The notes below the pieces were generated by a model, which made no database searches, had not been told where the DNA came from, and saw only the letters and a list, made by a program, of their open reading frames with translations. DNA of 64,000 bases, from the NCBI GenBank assembly GCA_009741485.1, contig CM019237.1, positions 51,634,252 through 51,698,251 of the forward strand. The letters are read 5' to 3'. Position numbers and translations under genes: made by a program. Each line of letters opens with the position of its first letter. Within the stretch, counting starts at the first letter, position 1. Shown here one piece after another: positions 1 to 18,954 of the stretch. This DNA comes from Malurus cyaneus samueli. Lineage: Eukaryota; Chordata; Aves; Passeriformes; Maluridae.

Positions 1-5639
<5,639 letters not shown>

Positions 5640-6939
5640 CTAGGAAAAGAAAAAGTATACCTTGGTTAACCACAAACAAGTAAGGTTTTGAATATCAGTA
5701 AATCTGGAGATACTGGAATAATTAACTAGCAATAAGAATGACTCAAAATGTTCGACTGTGTTTAGGCTTACTTAATTTAACAACTTTTTTTAACTAAAAT
5801 TTGCTTCTCATTCCATGCCATAACAATGCACAAAATAAGAAAATAGAACAAACACACAAGTAAGACAACCCCAAAAATCTATGCCACTGAAAACCAAGTG
5901 AAGAATAAAAAGCCTTCAGTGTTTGGGACAGGAAATCTGTTTTGTGTGCCTACGCAGGTGTGTATAATGGTATCTGTTATTAAGTCAACAAAGCTGAGTT
6001 GATATATTTGAAATTCAAGCTTTTTAGCCAGGATAGACCAACAGAGCCATATCAAAACCTTGATGGGTTGGTTCACAGAGATGTCAGAACAAATTATTTC
6101 AATGCTATCAAGTAAAAGCTTTCAGGTCACTGATTCAAGTAGCTAAAATCTATAAAAAGTCGCACCAGCTAGATTTCATTACATCTCTGTTTTGGTGCTA
6201 GGCCTCTATGAATACACAGCTTTAGCAGTAAGAAGGCGAGCATTACATGCCAAATAACTTATATAAAACCCTCTATGTTTGAAATAAGACCACGGCAATG
6301 AGCTTGAAAAATGTGTCATCAAACAGTACCAGGAATTCTTCTCAGTAAGCAGCACTTGTAACAAATAACAGGTATAAATAAAAGGTCCTGGAATCACCTT
6401 TCAGCTTCCTTAGCTAGAGATTAACACAACATTGCTGCTGTTCTGACACTAAACAGGAGGGAACCTAAGCTACCGAGAAGGGAATTAAAGAATTAAAACT
6501 GCAATTCTAGCCAGCCTCAAGGTGAATGCACAACAACCTTCCTTCTCCTGGACCCATTTTAGGGCACAATACACCAACTCTTGGGCACTTTTTATTGATT
6601 TGTATTTTAACAAAAGGCTCACCTCTTTTCTGTTGTTCATGCTAAGAAACAAGCAAGAGATAATTGTATGGAACCAGTATCTTAACTAAAGCAACTCTAT
6701 AATATCCCTTCTGTTATGAGCCTGGATGACATTTAACAGTATCAGATTAAAACAATACTGAGTGTTTACCTCAAAGATAAAAGTTTGCCTCCAACATGAT
6801 TTTGGGACTATTTATTTCACAGAAGTGCTAATTCAGTATTCAAGTAAGAAGCAGGTAACTTTAGACACATATAAGCCTGAGAGATATACAAACTCCAACA
6901 GGTTTTAAAATAAAGTTAATATTCTATCTTGCTGCTTAA

Positions 6940-7030
6940 ATTAAAAAAACAAAGAAAAAAAAACAAAAAAAACCCAAAAAACCAAACCAAAACAAAAAAC
7001 AAAAAAAAAACAAAAAAACCCCCAAAAACT
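6940..7030. repeat. A-rich low-complexity tract (A runs broken by C)
   Basis: About 90 bases consist almost wholly of A, with scattered C and one G. It lies in KRAS intron 2; on the gene's strand it is a T-rich, G-interrupted tract. It has the look of a degenerated poly-A or simple repeat, and I see no retroelement body attached to it. Confidence 0.85.
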
Positions 7031-9364
7031 AAGGATGCATCTTCATTCCAACACTTCTATTGGAGAGAAGATCTCCCACATCCTAAGATACTTGTATCAC
7101 AGTGCTAGCAAAACTTCTATCATTACACCAGACATATTTACAAAGCTTTCATTTTCTCTTCTTGCAATTTGACTGCTAGTTCAAAAATATGAAAAGCAGT
7201 TCTTGAAAAGCCTGTACTTTTCCCTTCCATTTTGGCACTTCAAAGGGAAATAAATTCCCCTCAACTGAGCTCTAAACAAAAGCTTTAAGTAATTTTCATC
7301 AAAGAAAATAATTTTTAAGAGAAAAGAAAATCACTTTTAAGAACTGCCTACCATATTAGCAGTAGCACCAAAAATACACGAGCATAAAGTATATCATAGA
7401 TACAAAAAAATTACTGTTTTGAAATGCCAAGTTGTTTTGCCACTTCTGGGGCGAAAACTTTGTCACAACCTCACAAGCGGATTTGAGGCAGAAAGGAAAG
7501 AGAGATGTGGGAAAGAAAACTTGAAGCTTATGATTTTCAGACAAGGGAAATAATAAACATTTTGCTTTTTTGCTTTTTTTCCCCTCCCCCTTGCAAAACA
7601 TCAAACCTGAAACCACACTGGTCTCTATTAAAGTGAAAACGAAATGCAAACTAGAAGATTAATTCCTAATTCCAGGCCAGCTTCAAATGTGAAATTCCAG
7701 TTTTTCCCCCAGTACGCAGACTTGGCATAGCTATGTAATTTTTTTTTTAATTTCATTGATCACTTAACCTTTTATTGGTCTCTCAAGCGGCACAAAAACC
7801 AGTAAGAATCATATTAAAGGAATAATAATTCCATCTGCTCCCAAGCACTAATAAGAAAATATGATATGAAATAGCTCTACACAACATATGGAATTTAGCT
7901 AAAAAATCCCAGTGCTTAATAAATCCCATCTATGCAAGTAACTATTACAAAAATCCATTATACCAGAGATTTAATGTTAAAATATCACAGTTTCCGAGAC
8001 TAAGCTATTACTAAATATTGGTGCTTGTTTCACAAGGGTACAGGTCATTTAAGAACATGGACTTAAATATCAGTATTCCTAAATCAGCCAAGGGATTTGG
8101 CTAATCCAATTTCAAAACCTCTGACAAGCAGCTAGGAAAGGTGCCCTTTCTCTGGGACATCTAAAAGACGATGCAGATTTAGGGCTAAAATGTCCTGAAA
8201 GTGTAAAAGTGCTAAAAAATGAAACAAATCAAATCGATCACAAATCAGATTTACCCAAATTCAGCCGGTAGAGGGCACTGCCCCAACTGCTCAGGCCGCA
8301 CTTACAATGGTTATTGCAGGTATAATTTAAAACACTTAAAATTACTTGGTTTGGACATCTACTTCAAATAAAGTATTAGACTGTAAAACACACATCGGTA
8401 TCTGAACAACTGCAGCCACCCCAACACTCATTTTCATTCCTCCCCCTGCCCTGCCATCTGCTATGCTCCAATGTAAGTAATAAAATACTCAAGCAGGCCC
8501 TAAAACCTGACATTTTCTAACCAGGTTATTTGTTGAATCACTAGGTTCATTCCACCAAAAACAGCAGCAAAATTAACATTGTAAAGGCACCTGTGAATAA
8601 GTAATTAGTGTGTTTTTGCTCTGCTCAACCAAGTCTTCACAACAGGAGAATTTTGTAAGTGTAGAGTTTGATCCTGTTAATCACAGGAAATACTTAGAAT
8701 TATTCAGCAGCTGTGTAGTTATGGAATCCACCACGGACAACAAACACTAAAGTGTCTTCTCTGTTTACCCCAAAATATTTAGCTTGATTATCTGCATGGA
8801 AAAGGAGTATTTTGCTGTATCGCAATGAAAGAAACAGCAGTAAGTGGCAAACAGCAGTGACACTACTGAACCATCCTATTCAGCAATTAAGGCAATTTTA
8901 GCCTTATTTCCTCAGCCTAAAACCCACTCCACAGCTACTGTTCTCTGATCAGCACCACAACTGCACCTACACAGGGAACACCACCACACAACCCTTCCCA
9001 AGCAGAATTCTGCCCAACTGCATGAACTGGAGCATTTAAACCAAATGGTTTTTTTGTTTGCCACTCCAAATCACAGCCTGCCCTTGTCGTAACTGAATTA
9101 TTGCCCACCCACATGTGAGCATACACAAGGCGAATTACCTCAAGTAGGAAGATAGAATTTCCCTCCTCAAGGTCTCAGAATTTACAAGATAAGAACAGGA
9201 ACTAGTAGACAAGAACTTGCAAGAGTAGCAGAAATTAATACTGCTGCATGTAACAAATTGTGAATGCTAGTAAAACCTATTAGGTTGCTTAATAATCCAT
9301 TAATTTGGTGTCTTTCTTTCAAAAGAACACATGAATTCTGGACCACATCAATGAACGACTACCC

Positions 9365-9508
9365 CAACCCTGGAAAAGTTCAAGGCCAGGCTGAACGAGG
9401 CTCTCAGCAATCTGGGATAGTGGAAGGTGTCCCTGCCCACAGCAGAGGGCTGGAAAAAGATGATCTTCAAGGTCCCTTCCAACACAGCCCATCCTATGAT
9501 TCCATGAA
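9365..9508 (+). mobile_element. CR1 LINE 3' end fragment in KRAS intron 2
   Basis: The sequence from about 9365 follows the well-known 3' end of avian CR1: a segment reading 'ttcaaggccaggctgaacg', a stretch like 'gggatagtggaaggtgtccc', then 'ggtcccttccaacaca' and a terminal 'tatgattccatga'. It is a short, 5'-truncated, non-coding relic. It lies antisense to KRAS transcription. Confidence 0.9.
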
Positions 9509-11032
9509 CAGACACAGTCCTGGGATTTTTAGGCTGATTCTATAAGGAGCTCTGTTTCCATTTTATTATTTTACGTTAATTTTTTTTTTTGCTACTCTGC
9601 AAAACACTCGGATGGTTACATAGCAAAATCCCTCAACTCATCCAGGAACATTGGCATTTAAGTTTGTGTGTTTCTAAATTGTTTACACAATGACAACTTA
9701 AAAAGATGGAACTTGCACAGCACTTACTACAGTGCCTAAACACACCTCTAACCTAAGAGAAACCCAGCTAATTACAAACAATCTTCGAAGACCAACAACC
9801 TCTGAAGTTCCTTTTGCAAGAAATAGTAAAATCCCATCTGGCTTATTCCTCTCAGTAAGTTTTGTGTGATTTGCAGTTTTAAGGAGTGTTTGGGGTTGTT
9901 GTTAAGACTTCATATCACAGTGTAAAACACACTTTCCTGCACTAGTCACAAAATCACCTGCAAGCGAGATGTTACTTGGCCAAGCAAGAGAGACACAAGA
10001 CACACACACACACATGAAACAGGCTCAAGTTAACACATCGCTGTTTGGGCTCAGGCCCTCACTAAATTTCTGCCACCTCAGGGCACCAGCTCCTCTTGCT
10101 TGTGTCTCCCTGAAAATCACTGCCTACACACTTCCCAAGTCTCCATTTCAAGCCCAAATTTAAACCCTTGTGATTCCTTCAAGTGAGCCTGGAAGTGCCT
10201 CAATGGATAAACATATAAATGAAGTCATGAGATGCAGAGCTTCAGTGCTGGGAACATAAAAACCTGGAGTAAATTATGGTGTCATTTCTCCTTTTATAGA
10301 GTCTGAGGTGATTAAATGCAATGATCTACAGGAGATTTTAGACAACACTAGTATTTTCCTTATATTTAAAAGGCAGAGCTTTCCTACTCATTAAAAACAA
10401 TATAACTTTGAAAGTTTGAACACAATTTCAAACTCTGATGTACTGAGACATGTATTTCTAAGAATCCACTACAGAAGTTACCTTATAACAGTTTGTCTAG
10501 ATAGGGAAACACTCACTGGTGTGTTTAAAAAAATAAAAGCAAAAAATAAAATAAAACAGGCTCCAATTTTTGCATCATTCACTGTAACATTCTAGGACAC
10601 ATTCCTCACTGTGTCAAACAGATCACAGTGATAGGAGATGAGAAAGACTGGCACATACATTTCACAACCACTAATTTTCCTTCTTATCAAAGAAAAAAAC
10701 GTCACAGTTAAGAGGTTGCACAAAGCCATGAAGAGTTTCACCGAGCATTTGCAAGTCAGCTTGCAAATACTTTGTCATGCAGATCCTAAGCACATGCGTC
10801 CAAACTGCCCAAGGATACATGGCAATTAACATCACGCTTTTAATTGATCCAAATTGGTATTTTTTTACTGCAGCTGTTGTTCTACAGCCAGATCAAGAAG
10901 CACAGCGATTTCTTCTCCAATGCTGGTCCAATACAGACCATTATCCCTGAGCTCTTTTTACTATAAAGTCTTGTCCTTGTGGTAATGTCCAAAAGCAAAC
11001 AGGTACCATTATTAAATGATAATCTCCCCTCA

Positions 11033-11182
<150 letters not shown>

Positions 11183-12153
11183 CTGATGACAAAGAAACCA
11201 ACATTAAGCAGAGCTGGGCTCCCACTAACGAGGATGCTGCCGGTGCCTTCTCATTCAGCGTCAGGATTCTTTACTACTACCGGGAAGCAGCTCCCTCCCT
11301 GCAAGACAAGACAAAAAGGGATGAGGGAATGCTGCTCCTCAAATATTACACACACAGGGAATGTAGCGCGGGCACTCGGCCGAGAGGCAGCGGTCACACA
11401 GAGATTAAAGGAACACGAAATAAGTAAAAAAAAAAAAAAAAAATCCACTGAATAAATTAAAAAGGCATCAAATTCCGAGAAAGGCCAAAAGAGCATTTCG
11501 TGCAGGGAATTAATCCGTGCAGGGATTTAGTTCCCCACTGCTTCCTCCCGGTGCCTCCCGGAGCCCGCCCGGTTTCCCGGAGCGTCCCAGCGCCCATCGG
11601 GATGAAGCTCAGAGCCGGGAACGCGCCACCCGTACCCGGACAGGAGACAAGGTGAGCACGGCTTCCCCCAGCGGCTTCCCCTACACAGTTGAGGGTAGGT
11701 TTTATTAATTTTTAATTGCCGATAGAGCCGTACCGGCGGGACCCCCGCGGCCCCGGGGCATCGCCCGCCCGCCCCGCCCCGGCTCCCTCTGCCCCGCCAG
11801 CGCCTCGCCGCCCCAACTTTCCGGGTTCAAGGATCTGGAAGAAGGGGTGGGGGTGGGGGGAAATAAATCCATGAGGGCTAATGGAGGGGTGGGGGATGTC
11901 TCGGGCGAACGCCGAGTCCCGAAGGGCGTTGGCCACCTGTCCCCTGCCGCCGGGAAGGACCGGGAATGAGGCTCCGGGAGATGCCGGCGGGAGCAGCGGG
12001 GGAGGAGGAGGGATAGAAGAGGGAAAGGGAGACGGGAGGGGAACGGGGACGGGGGAGGAAGGGGACGCCCGGCTGCGCTTCCCACCTCGAAGGGAAAGCG
12101 GGGAAGGAAGGAAGAGGGTCGCCCCGGTTCGGCGGGGTGAGAATAGGCGGTAC
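11183..12153 (-). other. KRAS: KRAS intron 1, inside the CpG island
   Basis: This intron is only about 0.97 kb. It has a GT donor after exon 1 (complement of 12152-12153) and an AG acceptor before exon 2 (complement of 11183-11184). Its upstream half is very GC- and CpG-rich. It includes a plus-strand tract of many G runs at 12010-12064 and an A run of about 18 bases at 11426-11443. The long minus-strand open frame of 429 codons over 11705-12994 is best explained by lack of stop codons in GC-rich DNA. Confidence 0.75.
12010..12064 (+). promoter_or_regulatory. G-run cluster, possible G-quadruplex
   Basis: The plus strand carries eight runs of three or more G within 55 bases, starting at 12010, 12021, 12027, 12034, 12038, 12045, 12051 and 12061, with short loops. 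It lies just downstream of exon 1 on the KRAS template strand. The human KRAS promoter is known for a G-quadruplex-forming purine element, but that one lies upstream of the transcription start. This tract is therefore similar in kind, not position. Folding is inferred from the pattern only. Confidence 0.5.
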
Positions 12154-12300
12154 CTGGCTGGCGGTGCCGCGGGAGCTCCCGGCACCCGCCGTGCCCGCCT
12201 TGCGTCCCCTTCCTTTCCTCTGGTTTCCCTTCCCGCTCCGCGTCCCTTCCCTTCCCGTCCCGGTGCGAAATGGCGGGGGACGGACAGGGCTGGGCGGGCG
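12154..12300 (-). other. KRAS: KRAS non-coding exon 1 (5' end approximate)
   Basis: On the minus strand there is a good donor, CCAG followed by GTACCG, with the exon ending at 12154. About 110 bases upstream the minus strand reads CCCCCGCCATTTCG. From my memory of the human gene, the same string lies in human KRAS exon 1, with similar sequence just after it. This makes the exon assignment fairly secure. The transcription start was not determined; I set the upper limit near 12300 from the conserved block and the Sp1 box. The exon is untranslated. Confidence 0.7.
12266..12276 (-). promoter_or_regulatory. YY1-like CCGCCATTTCG element in exon 1
   Basis: The minus strand reads CCGCCATTTCG, a match to the core CGCCAT of YY1 sites that sit at or just downstream of many vertebrate start sites. 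It appears to be shared with human KRAS exon 1. Binding is inferred. Confidence 0.55.
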
Positions 12301-12500
12301 CTGCCCAGGGAGCCGAGCGCCGATGCACGGATGGACGGTCTCGATCGATGCGCTCTGCGCTCCACCGCCCCTTGCGGCAGCGCCGGCACCTCCCTCCGGC
12401 TGCCGAGCGCGGGGCCGCGGGTTCGGGGCTGCACCCGCCGTGTCCGGTCCCGGGATCCTCAGGATCAGGGAGACAGCGGGGGCTGCGGAGATGATTTAGG

Positions 12501-12895
12501 AATGGAGCATCTGTGCCAGGGAAAGGCTGAGGGAGCTGGGGCTGTTTAGCCTCGAGAGGAGCCCCAGCTGAGAGGGGCCCTGAGCCCTGTGTGTCCCTGT
12601 GTGCAGGGAGGGCTCCGAGCAGGGCCCAGGCTCTGCTCCGGGGGGCCCAGCAATGGCCCCAGAGGGACGGGCAGGAACTGATGCCCAGGGGGTTCCACCT
12701 GGACAGGAGGAGGAACTTCTTCCACACATTGTCCGGAGAGGGCGTGGAGTCTCCCTCACTGGGGATATTCCAGACCTGTCTGGACACAATCCCGTGCTGT
12801 GCTCTGGGATAGCCCTTCTGGAGCAGGGCGGTGGGACCAGGTGCCCCTCTGAGGTCCCGTCCAGCCTGCCCCATTGTGTGACCCCATGGGGCCGG
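12501..12895 (+). mobile_element. CR1 LINE 3' fragment abutting the KRAS promoter
   Basis: The plus strand begins with the characteristic 'gggagctggggctgtttagc' and continues through the CR1 3' region ('aggaggaacttcttcc', 'ggcgtggagtctccctc') to 'ccagcctgcccc' and 'ttgtgtgacccca'. It is a GC-rich CR1 subtype, 5'-truncated and non-coding. It starts within about 200 bases of KRAS exon 1 and marks the upstream edge of the CpG island. Confidence 0.88.
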
Positions 12896-13377
12896 AGGAT
12901 GCGCGTTTGGGACTGGGGAGAAGCACAGGGGAGACGTTTGGGAAGTGTCCGGCCGGGAAGTGTGCGCTCTAGGGCGGGGAAGGGAAATGTGCACAATTCC
13001 AGCATTTCCTCACTGTTTCCTCCTTCCCTCACTGCCCATGGGGACCGTGGAGGGGAAGAGGTGCAAGAGCCACCATAAGGCTTGGGACAGGCTTGTCCTG
13101 AGGGGTTGTGTGGGCTGCCTGGACAGGCAGTGCCTGGTTACACAAAAAGAACGATTTTACCCATCATGGAAATGCCAGCAGAGGATTTGTGGAACTGCTG
13201 CAACACTTACAAACCAAGTAAAGTCAGCTTTCAAAGTAAAATGCAAGGTTTTGATTATTTTCTCTGAATAAAAGTTATATACACAGTGTATAGCGTTCTT
13301 TAAAATGAGTTAACAGGTGCACAGTAAACCATGTTTTCTTATTAGAAGGCCAAAACCATAATTCCTGTAACTGAAAT

Positions 13378-13512
13378 ATAGAATCTTAGAATGGCCTGGC
13401 TTGGAAGGGACCTTAATCATCCACCCCCTGCCATGGGCAGAGACACCTTTCACTATCCCTGGTTCCTCCAAGCCTTGTCCAACCTGGCCTTGAGCACTTC
13501 CAGGGATAGGAA
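13378..13512 (-). mobile_element. CR1 LINE 3' end fragment
   Basis: Read on the minus strand this is the CR1 3' end. On the plus strand it shows the mirrored sequence 'ttggaagggaccttaa', 'ccaccccctgccatgggcag' and 'ccaacctggccttgagcac'. It is short and non-coding. Confidence 0.9.
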
Positions 13513-16500
13513 ACTCCTTATGATTCCCATTTTGCTTCTATGGATTTGGGTGTTAGTAACCTTTTAATTTTTGTGTTAAAGGTTGTTTCCCAAGAGCCTC
13601 AATAAGAAAAACACTCACAAAAACCCATGTGACAGAGTAACATGAGATCATCTCACAAATCAGAGTTATTAATTAGGCTGCCTCATATGAGCAGATGTGA
13701 AACCCAAAAGTCAGACTTGCTTTCAAAGAACAAGTAGCCTGGTGGTAAAACCACAAGCTTGGGATGTGGGAAGCCCTGAACCCACACAGCCACAGCTGGG
13801 ATCAGGAAAGTATCCGGAGAGCAGCTGCTGTTGGCAGAACCTTCTCCATGAAAACTTCGGGTCCTGATGACAGCTTGTGCTGTCCTATCTCCATATGATC
13901 TCAACAAAATGTGCAAACAATTCTTTTGCATTTCATGAGGAGGGAAAACAAATTGTTAGGATTCTGAAAAAAAAAAGCAGAATGCAAACTTTTTTTTTGT
14001 GTGCACAGATTTGTTTATAAATACCTATTATGAAATTGCTTTTTGCTGTATTTGCATTTAATTTAGAACTATCTTCTCGTGCTCACATGGTTGGAAAACA
14101 AGATCAAATAAATGATCAAAAACATTAAGTTCCAGCCCGTTCTCTGCATTGATATGGAAGCTGGTGATAGCACAAGTGATGCAAAACCTCTTAGATTCTG
14201 TGGAAGGTTTTTTTCTGTAAGTTAACCAACTTCATTGTAGTGATTGTTTCTTCAGTGTGATTTGCACAGAGAATTCTGAACACGTACAGAGGTGATGCAC
14301 ACCCTCAAATCCCTGAACACTTCAGTGTGCTGCAGCTAAGTACTTAAGTTAAAGCATATTTGTCACTTCAAAGGTTTCTTCACAATGGCATTAAAATATT
14401 GTAGTCCCAGCCTTCTGGGTCCTCCATGGATATGGAACATGGAAGGCAAATCACCAGTCACACTTCCTTACTCCAACAAGATGCCTCCCCTGTGATATCA
14501 AGCACTAGGCCAAGTATAATCCCACATTTACACTACTCAGATTTGCCCGTTCCTAAACATGATACAATAAATTCAGTGACATTTTCATTTTGAGAATATA
14601 GGAGCATTCATCACCTGTCAGGAGTTGTGGGGGCTGGGGGGCAGGACATGTAAAATTCATCTCCAGTCTAGGGATAAACAGTAAGCTTTCCCTGTTAACA
14701 GAGAGTGTTGGACAAGCTGGGGCAAGAGTTCATTTTCCTGTGGCTTTTCCTGGCACTGAACTCTATGCAAAGCAGATGTAAAACCAATGGAGTGTTAGCA
14801 AGGAAGGTAAGTGGGTTTGTGCAGCTTCAGGTTTGCCTGTTGTGAATTAGGAATATTAGTAAAGGTAATTTTTTTTTTAGATAGGCCAAAGGTGGTAGTG
14901 ATACCTACACTGCCAGACAGGCACCAGCACAGATTCAGTCCTAGCCATGCCAGGATACTTCACTGGATTTAGCCAGAGGTCATTTGGGATCTACCAGCCC
15001 TCAGGTTTTACCTTTGCCTCCTTCTCCCAGGAAAATTTAGACTTTTAGGGAAGTTCTGCCAACTTCCTTCTGCTGCTCTCTCGTTGAGATCACCTACAGA
15101 TTTTTCAAGTTCCATCTAGAGCAGTGCTTGCAATGTGCTTGCAATTCTTTGTCTACTGACACAGCAGGATACAATTATATTCCCCAAGACTTTTAATTCA
15201 CTAACTCTACTCAAGACAGGATCTACAAGACATTTATACAACAGTGTACCGTGAACTTAAATATGTAAATATTTGCATCCATAGATAAATATCTCTACAT
15301 GTGCAATTTGGAATATGTAAGTTTATATTAAAATAAAGGCTATGGTTCTCATGGGATGGTGACTTTTATGCCTTATCAAATTTCTTGTAGTGATCTGGGG
15401 GGCTCCAGTAATTTTACATGGATAGATTGAAAAGTAACATAGCTGAACTCACCAACAATAGGAACATAGCACGTTGGACTCACAATGAACATGAACGTGT
15501 TTTGCCCCATCATTGCAAATATTTTTCAAATTATCTGATGGACCCCAAGAAATCCATAAACCCTGAACCAAACATTACATTTCAAACACTCTGCTTTATA
15601 AAGCACAAGTCTAGGTCCTGCTCCTTTGACCTCAGTGGCAACTTGGTTGACCACTACCCACTTTAGGCACAAGAATAACATGAGGTCCTGCAAACCTGCC
15701 TTCCTTTTTTAGTTTGTAGGCAGTAAAGGAAACATGGCTAATGTATTTCTCTGCAATAACATTAGATTTGGCTTGAAAATAACATGCTAAGATACATGAT
15801 GTTTGTGAATGGTTTGACTTTTAGTTTAATTCAGCTGTCTCTGACTTTTTTAATATGGATCTGTACTAAAAATGGGGTGGGGAGAAAGGAACAGTTCAAC
15901 TGTGAACTATTCTTTACAAAACTGGATGCTGTTGCCATCCCACTAATGTCATCTGGCATTAATTAACATAGCATCTCTCTAATTATATTGTCATCATACA
16001 GCCACCAAATTAAAATACAAAGGGAATCATTAAAATTTCCCAATTTAACTTTGGCATTTCTTTTAAAGCACATTTTTTCAAGTTTTGTATATATAAGAAA
16101 TCATAAAATGCCCACTGAAGTTAATGGGCTTCATCCCAATAGGGCCCAAAAACGTTTGGAAAAATCAGTGGGGTGTCTAAATTGCCTCTCTAAACCAAGT
16201 GATTTGATGCTTCTTTTCTGTCGTTTGCACCAGCAGCTCAGCGCCCAAAACTGAGTGTGCAGCCAGGACTGTCTTGTGGGGAGGAAAAGAAGGCATTAGG
16301 CACAGTGGAATTCCAATCCTGCTGCTCCCTATAAGGTGCCAAAAAGTAGCACTAGGAAGAAGGACTTAGATAAGTAGATCCCTCCTACCTGAGACGGAGC
16401 AGAAGCGCAGGAAGGTTGCAGCATTACCTGCCTCCATCCCAGGTTTCTGTGTCATACCAGGGTGAGCTGCTCCCTGATGCTCTCCTCATGAGTTTCGTGG

Positions 16501-18640
16501 CTCTTTTTTCCAGTGGCGAGTGCTGTGGAGGACAACTGGTGCCTTAGCAGGGTGTGTGCTCTCAGGCAGGGCTGAGAGGCCTTGAACAATCCCTTTGGTC
16601 CATCCTGCCTCAAAGCACCCATCCTCTGTCTGTGGGCGAGAGGAATCCATGTATGAGGCTGATCCACGCTGAGGGCAACCCCAAAGTAAAACACTCGTTT
16701 GATTTTGCCTTTTGGCATAGCCTAGAGTCCACTCCTGCCCTCAGTGAGTGGCATTTCTGCCACTTGTTTGTGCCTTACACATTTGCACTGTCTGCCCTTC
16801 AGCATCACTGGCCTCGGCACACATTATTAATATCTTTGGGATCTAGCTGCGTTCTACATCACCAAGAGCTTCACCTCTCTGGAGTTTGGAAAAACTATAC
16901 ATTGCCCTGAGATGATTAGAAACACATGGAAAAATATTAAAATGGTTCATAAAGACAAAAAAAAAAAAAAGGGAAGATGCTTGTCAGCACTTTGGAAACG
17001 ACGTTCCTTTTTCCGCCTCAACAGTGCTCTGCCTATTTTGCCTAGACCTGTTAAGCTGAGCATGTTGCTACAGCTCAGGACAAGGCATGAAGAGCTAATA
17101 TTTTTCAAAGAAATAAAAAATGTTCCAGCAGCAGTAGCAGCTCACATTTTTCTTGGACAGGATGCATTTCCACAATTCCCCTGGGAAACCAGAAGCAGAA
17201 TCTCAGGGTAGCCCTTTTCACAAAACTCTGTGCTTGGGCATCAGCTTGGGGAGTACGAACCAGACTGGGAAACTCAGCCTCTGGAGGTGCTGGACAACTT
17301 GAAGATTTAGGGAAGGCTGGAAGCTTCTGACCTCAGTGATCCACAGACCTCTTACAGCTTGGAGCCTGAAAAGCCAAGCTACCCAGGCTTGCAGTTCAGG
17401 GAACTGCCTGGTGGCTTTGGAGCAAGCGAGTAGTTTAAATTGAAATCACCAGTTCAACACAGAAAATTCTGGTTGGCACTCTGTGTTTCTCCATCTGGAT
17501 GCAATTGTTTGCCACCAGAAGGCTGGTCAGCACAGGGTGGTGGTAATTTCTGCCAGAAGCCCTGGATGTCGATAGCAAGGAGCATGCTGGACTCATCTTA
17601 TATATCCTTTCCCATGGAAAATGGGCTGCTGCCCCTTCCATGAAGACCTACACATTTCTTGCTGTGGCATCTTCATGACCTGTCAATGATTCTCATTCAC
17701 TGCTGTCCCAATGGCTAAAATATGTTCCATGGAATGGTAATTTTGGCCTGTCCCAATAATGTAGGATTGGATTCCCTGTGGCCTGTGACTTCTGTGTTCA
17801 TGCACATCAGTGGCAGAATCTGTGTGGGCAGGACACATACGTAAGGCCATGAAATGGAAATGGTGGGATTTTACACAAAGGAGAGGGTCAAGCACATGCC
17901 CACATTCCCAGTCATGAGGTGCTGAAAATACATCTGGTCTCTGAGCAGATTATTCTGTGAACCAAAACCCAAGCATGAATATACAATTTCGTGCTCATTC
18001 CTCTTGGTTACATAACACATTCTGGTAGGTGGTAAATGGTCTGGAGCAGCTCCTGTGGCCAGAGCCTCCACCAGGATAAAGGAGTGAAGTGTGTGTAGAG
18101 GGATACCAGTGAACCCTCTTGCAGCCAGCTTTGGGCTTCACAAGATTATATTTGAAACTAAGTTTTGGAACTCAAATATGTGGCCAGAGTCAGAGAGGAT
18201 CTTGCCATCCCTGCAGTGGGATGGATATAACTAGGAGAAAACCTCTGGTGAGCTGAGCTGTTCGTTCCTGTTGCTGCCCAGGCACAAGGAGGCATTGGAC
18301 AGTGGTTGCTTCTACTGGGTATGGCCATGCCAAGCAGATTAATTGTTCCCAAATAACCAAGCTCTTCCTCAGCACACGCTTCCACACGCTGCCAGACCTG
18401 TGGGCAAAAAATAGAGAGGGACCACATTGCTCCTGTCTTTTGTCCTTACTCTACACCTAAGGCCAGCCTAAATACATTATGTGTGTTAATATGTATTTCA
18501 TAGCAACCTACAAACCTTTTTTTTTGTTGTTTCAAGTTTATGCCTTTGGTTGTTACAATATAGGCAATAATAACTAAAAAAACACAGGAAGAAGCAATGC
18601 CTGTCTGCAGCAGCAATAGCAGATTGTTTACCTGCTTCCT

Positions 18641-18662
18641 CACACACACACACACACACACA
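18641..18662. repeat. CA dinucleotide microsatellite
   Basis: About ten to eleven uninterrupted CA units. Likely polymorphic in length; no gene context. Confidence 0.95.
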
Positions 18663-18954
18663 GACACTCTCCAGGGCTAGAATTTCATGTCGAGAAAAGC
18701 ACACTCTACTCTAGATTGCAGGTCCTCCTTTGCTGTGCAGTAATTCAATTTCCGTTCAGCTTCATTTCTGAAGATTCTCCTGTCCGTTCAGCAGCTTACA
18801 CATGCAGAATTATCCAGGAGTGGTTGCATGCACTCCAGACTTGAATTAGAACAAAGTACAGCAAAATGTGTCTAATGGAGGTTAATAAGTCCACAACAGC
18901 ATGCAACCCTAGGAAATGCATCCAGAAGCACTGCAAGAATCATTCTAGAATCTT

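Larger units (their letters stand above)
11500..12500. promoter_or_regulatory. KRAS: CpG island at the KRAS 5' end
   Basis: For about 1 kb the sequence changes from AT-rich flanks to GC-rich sequence with very frequent CpG. The island spans exon 1, the start of intron 1 and the proximal promoter, as expected for a housekeeping-type, TATA-less vertebrate promoter. An Sp1-type GGGCGG box is at 12292-12297. The island stops sharply where a CR1 fragment begins at about 12.5 kb. A promoter on the opposite strand cannot be excluded, but no plus-strand gene is evident. Confidence 0.85.

Noticed and set aside
11705..12994. A 429-codon minus-strand open frame, with long overlapping frames of up to 240 codons on both strands
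   Set aside because: It lies over the KRAS CpG island, exon 1 and a CR1. Composition is Pro/Arg/Ser/Gly-rich low complexity, several frames are open at once, and part of it is transposon sequence. GC-rich DNA has few stop codons.
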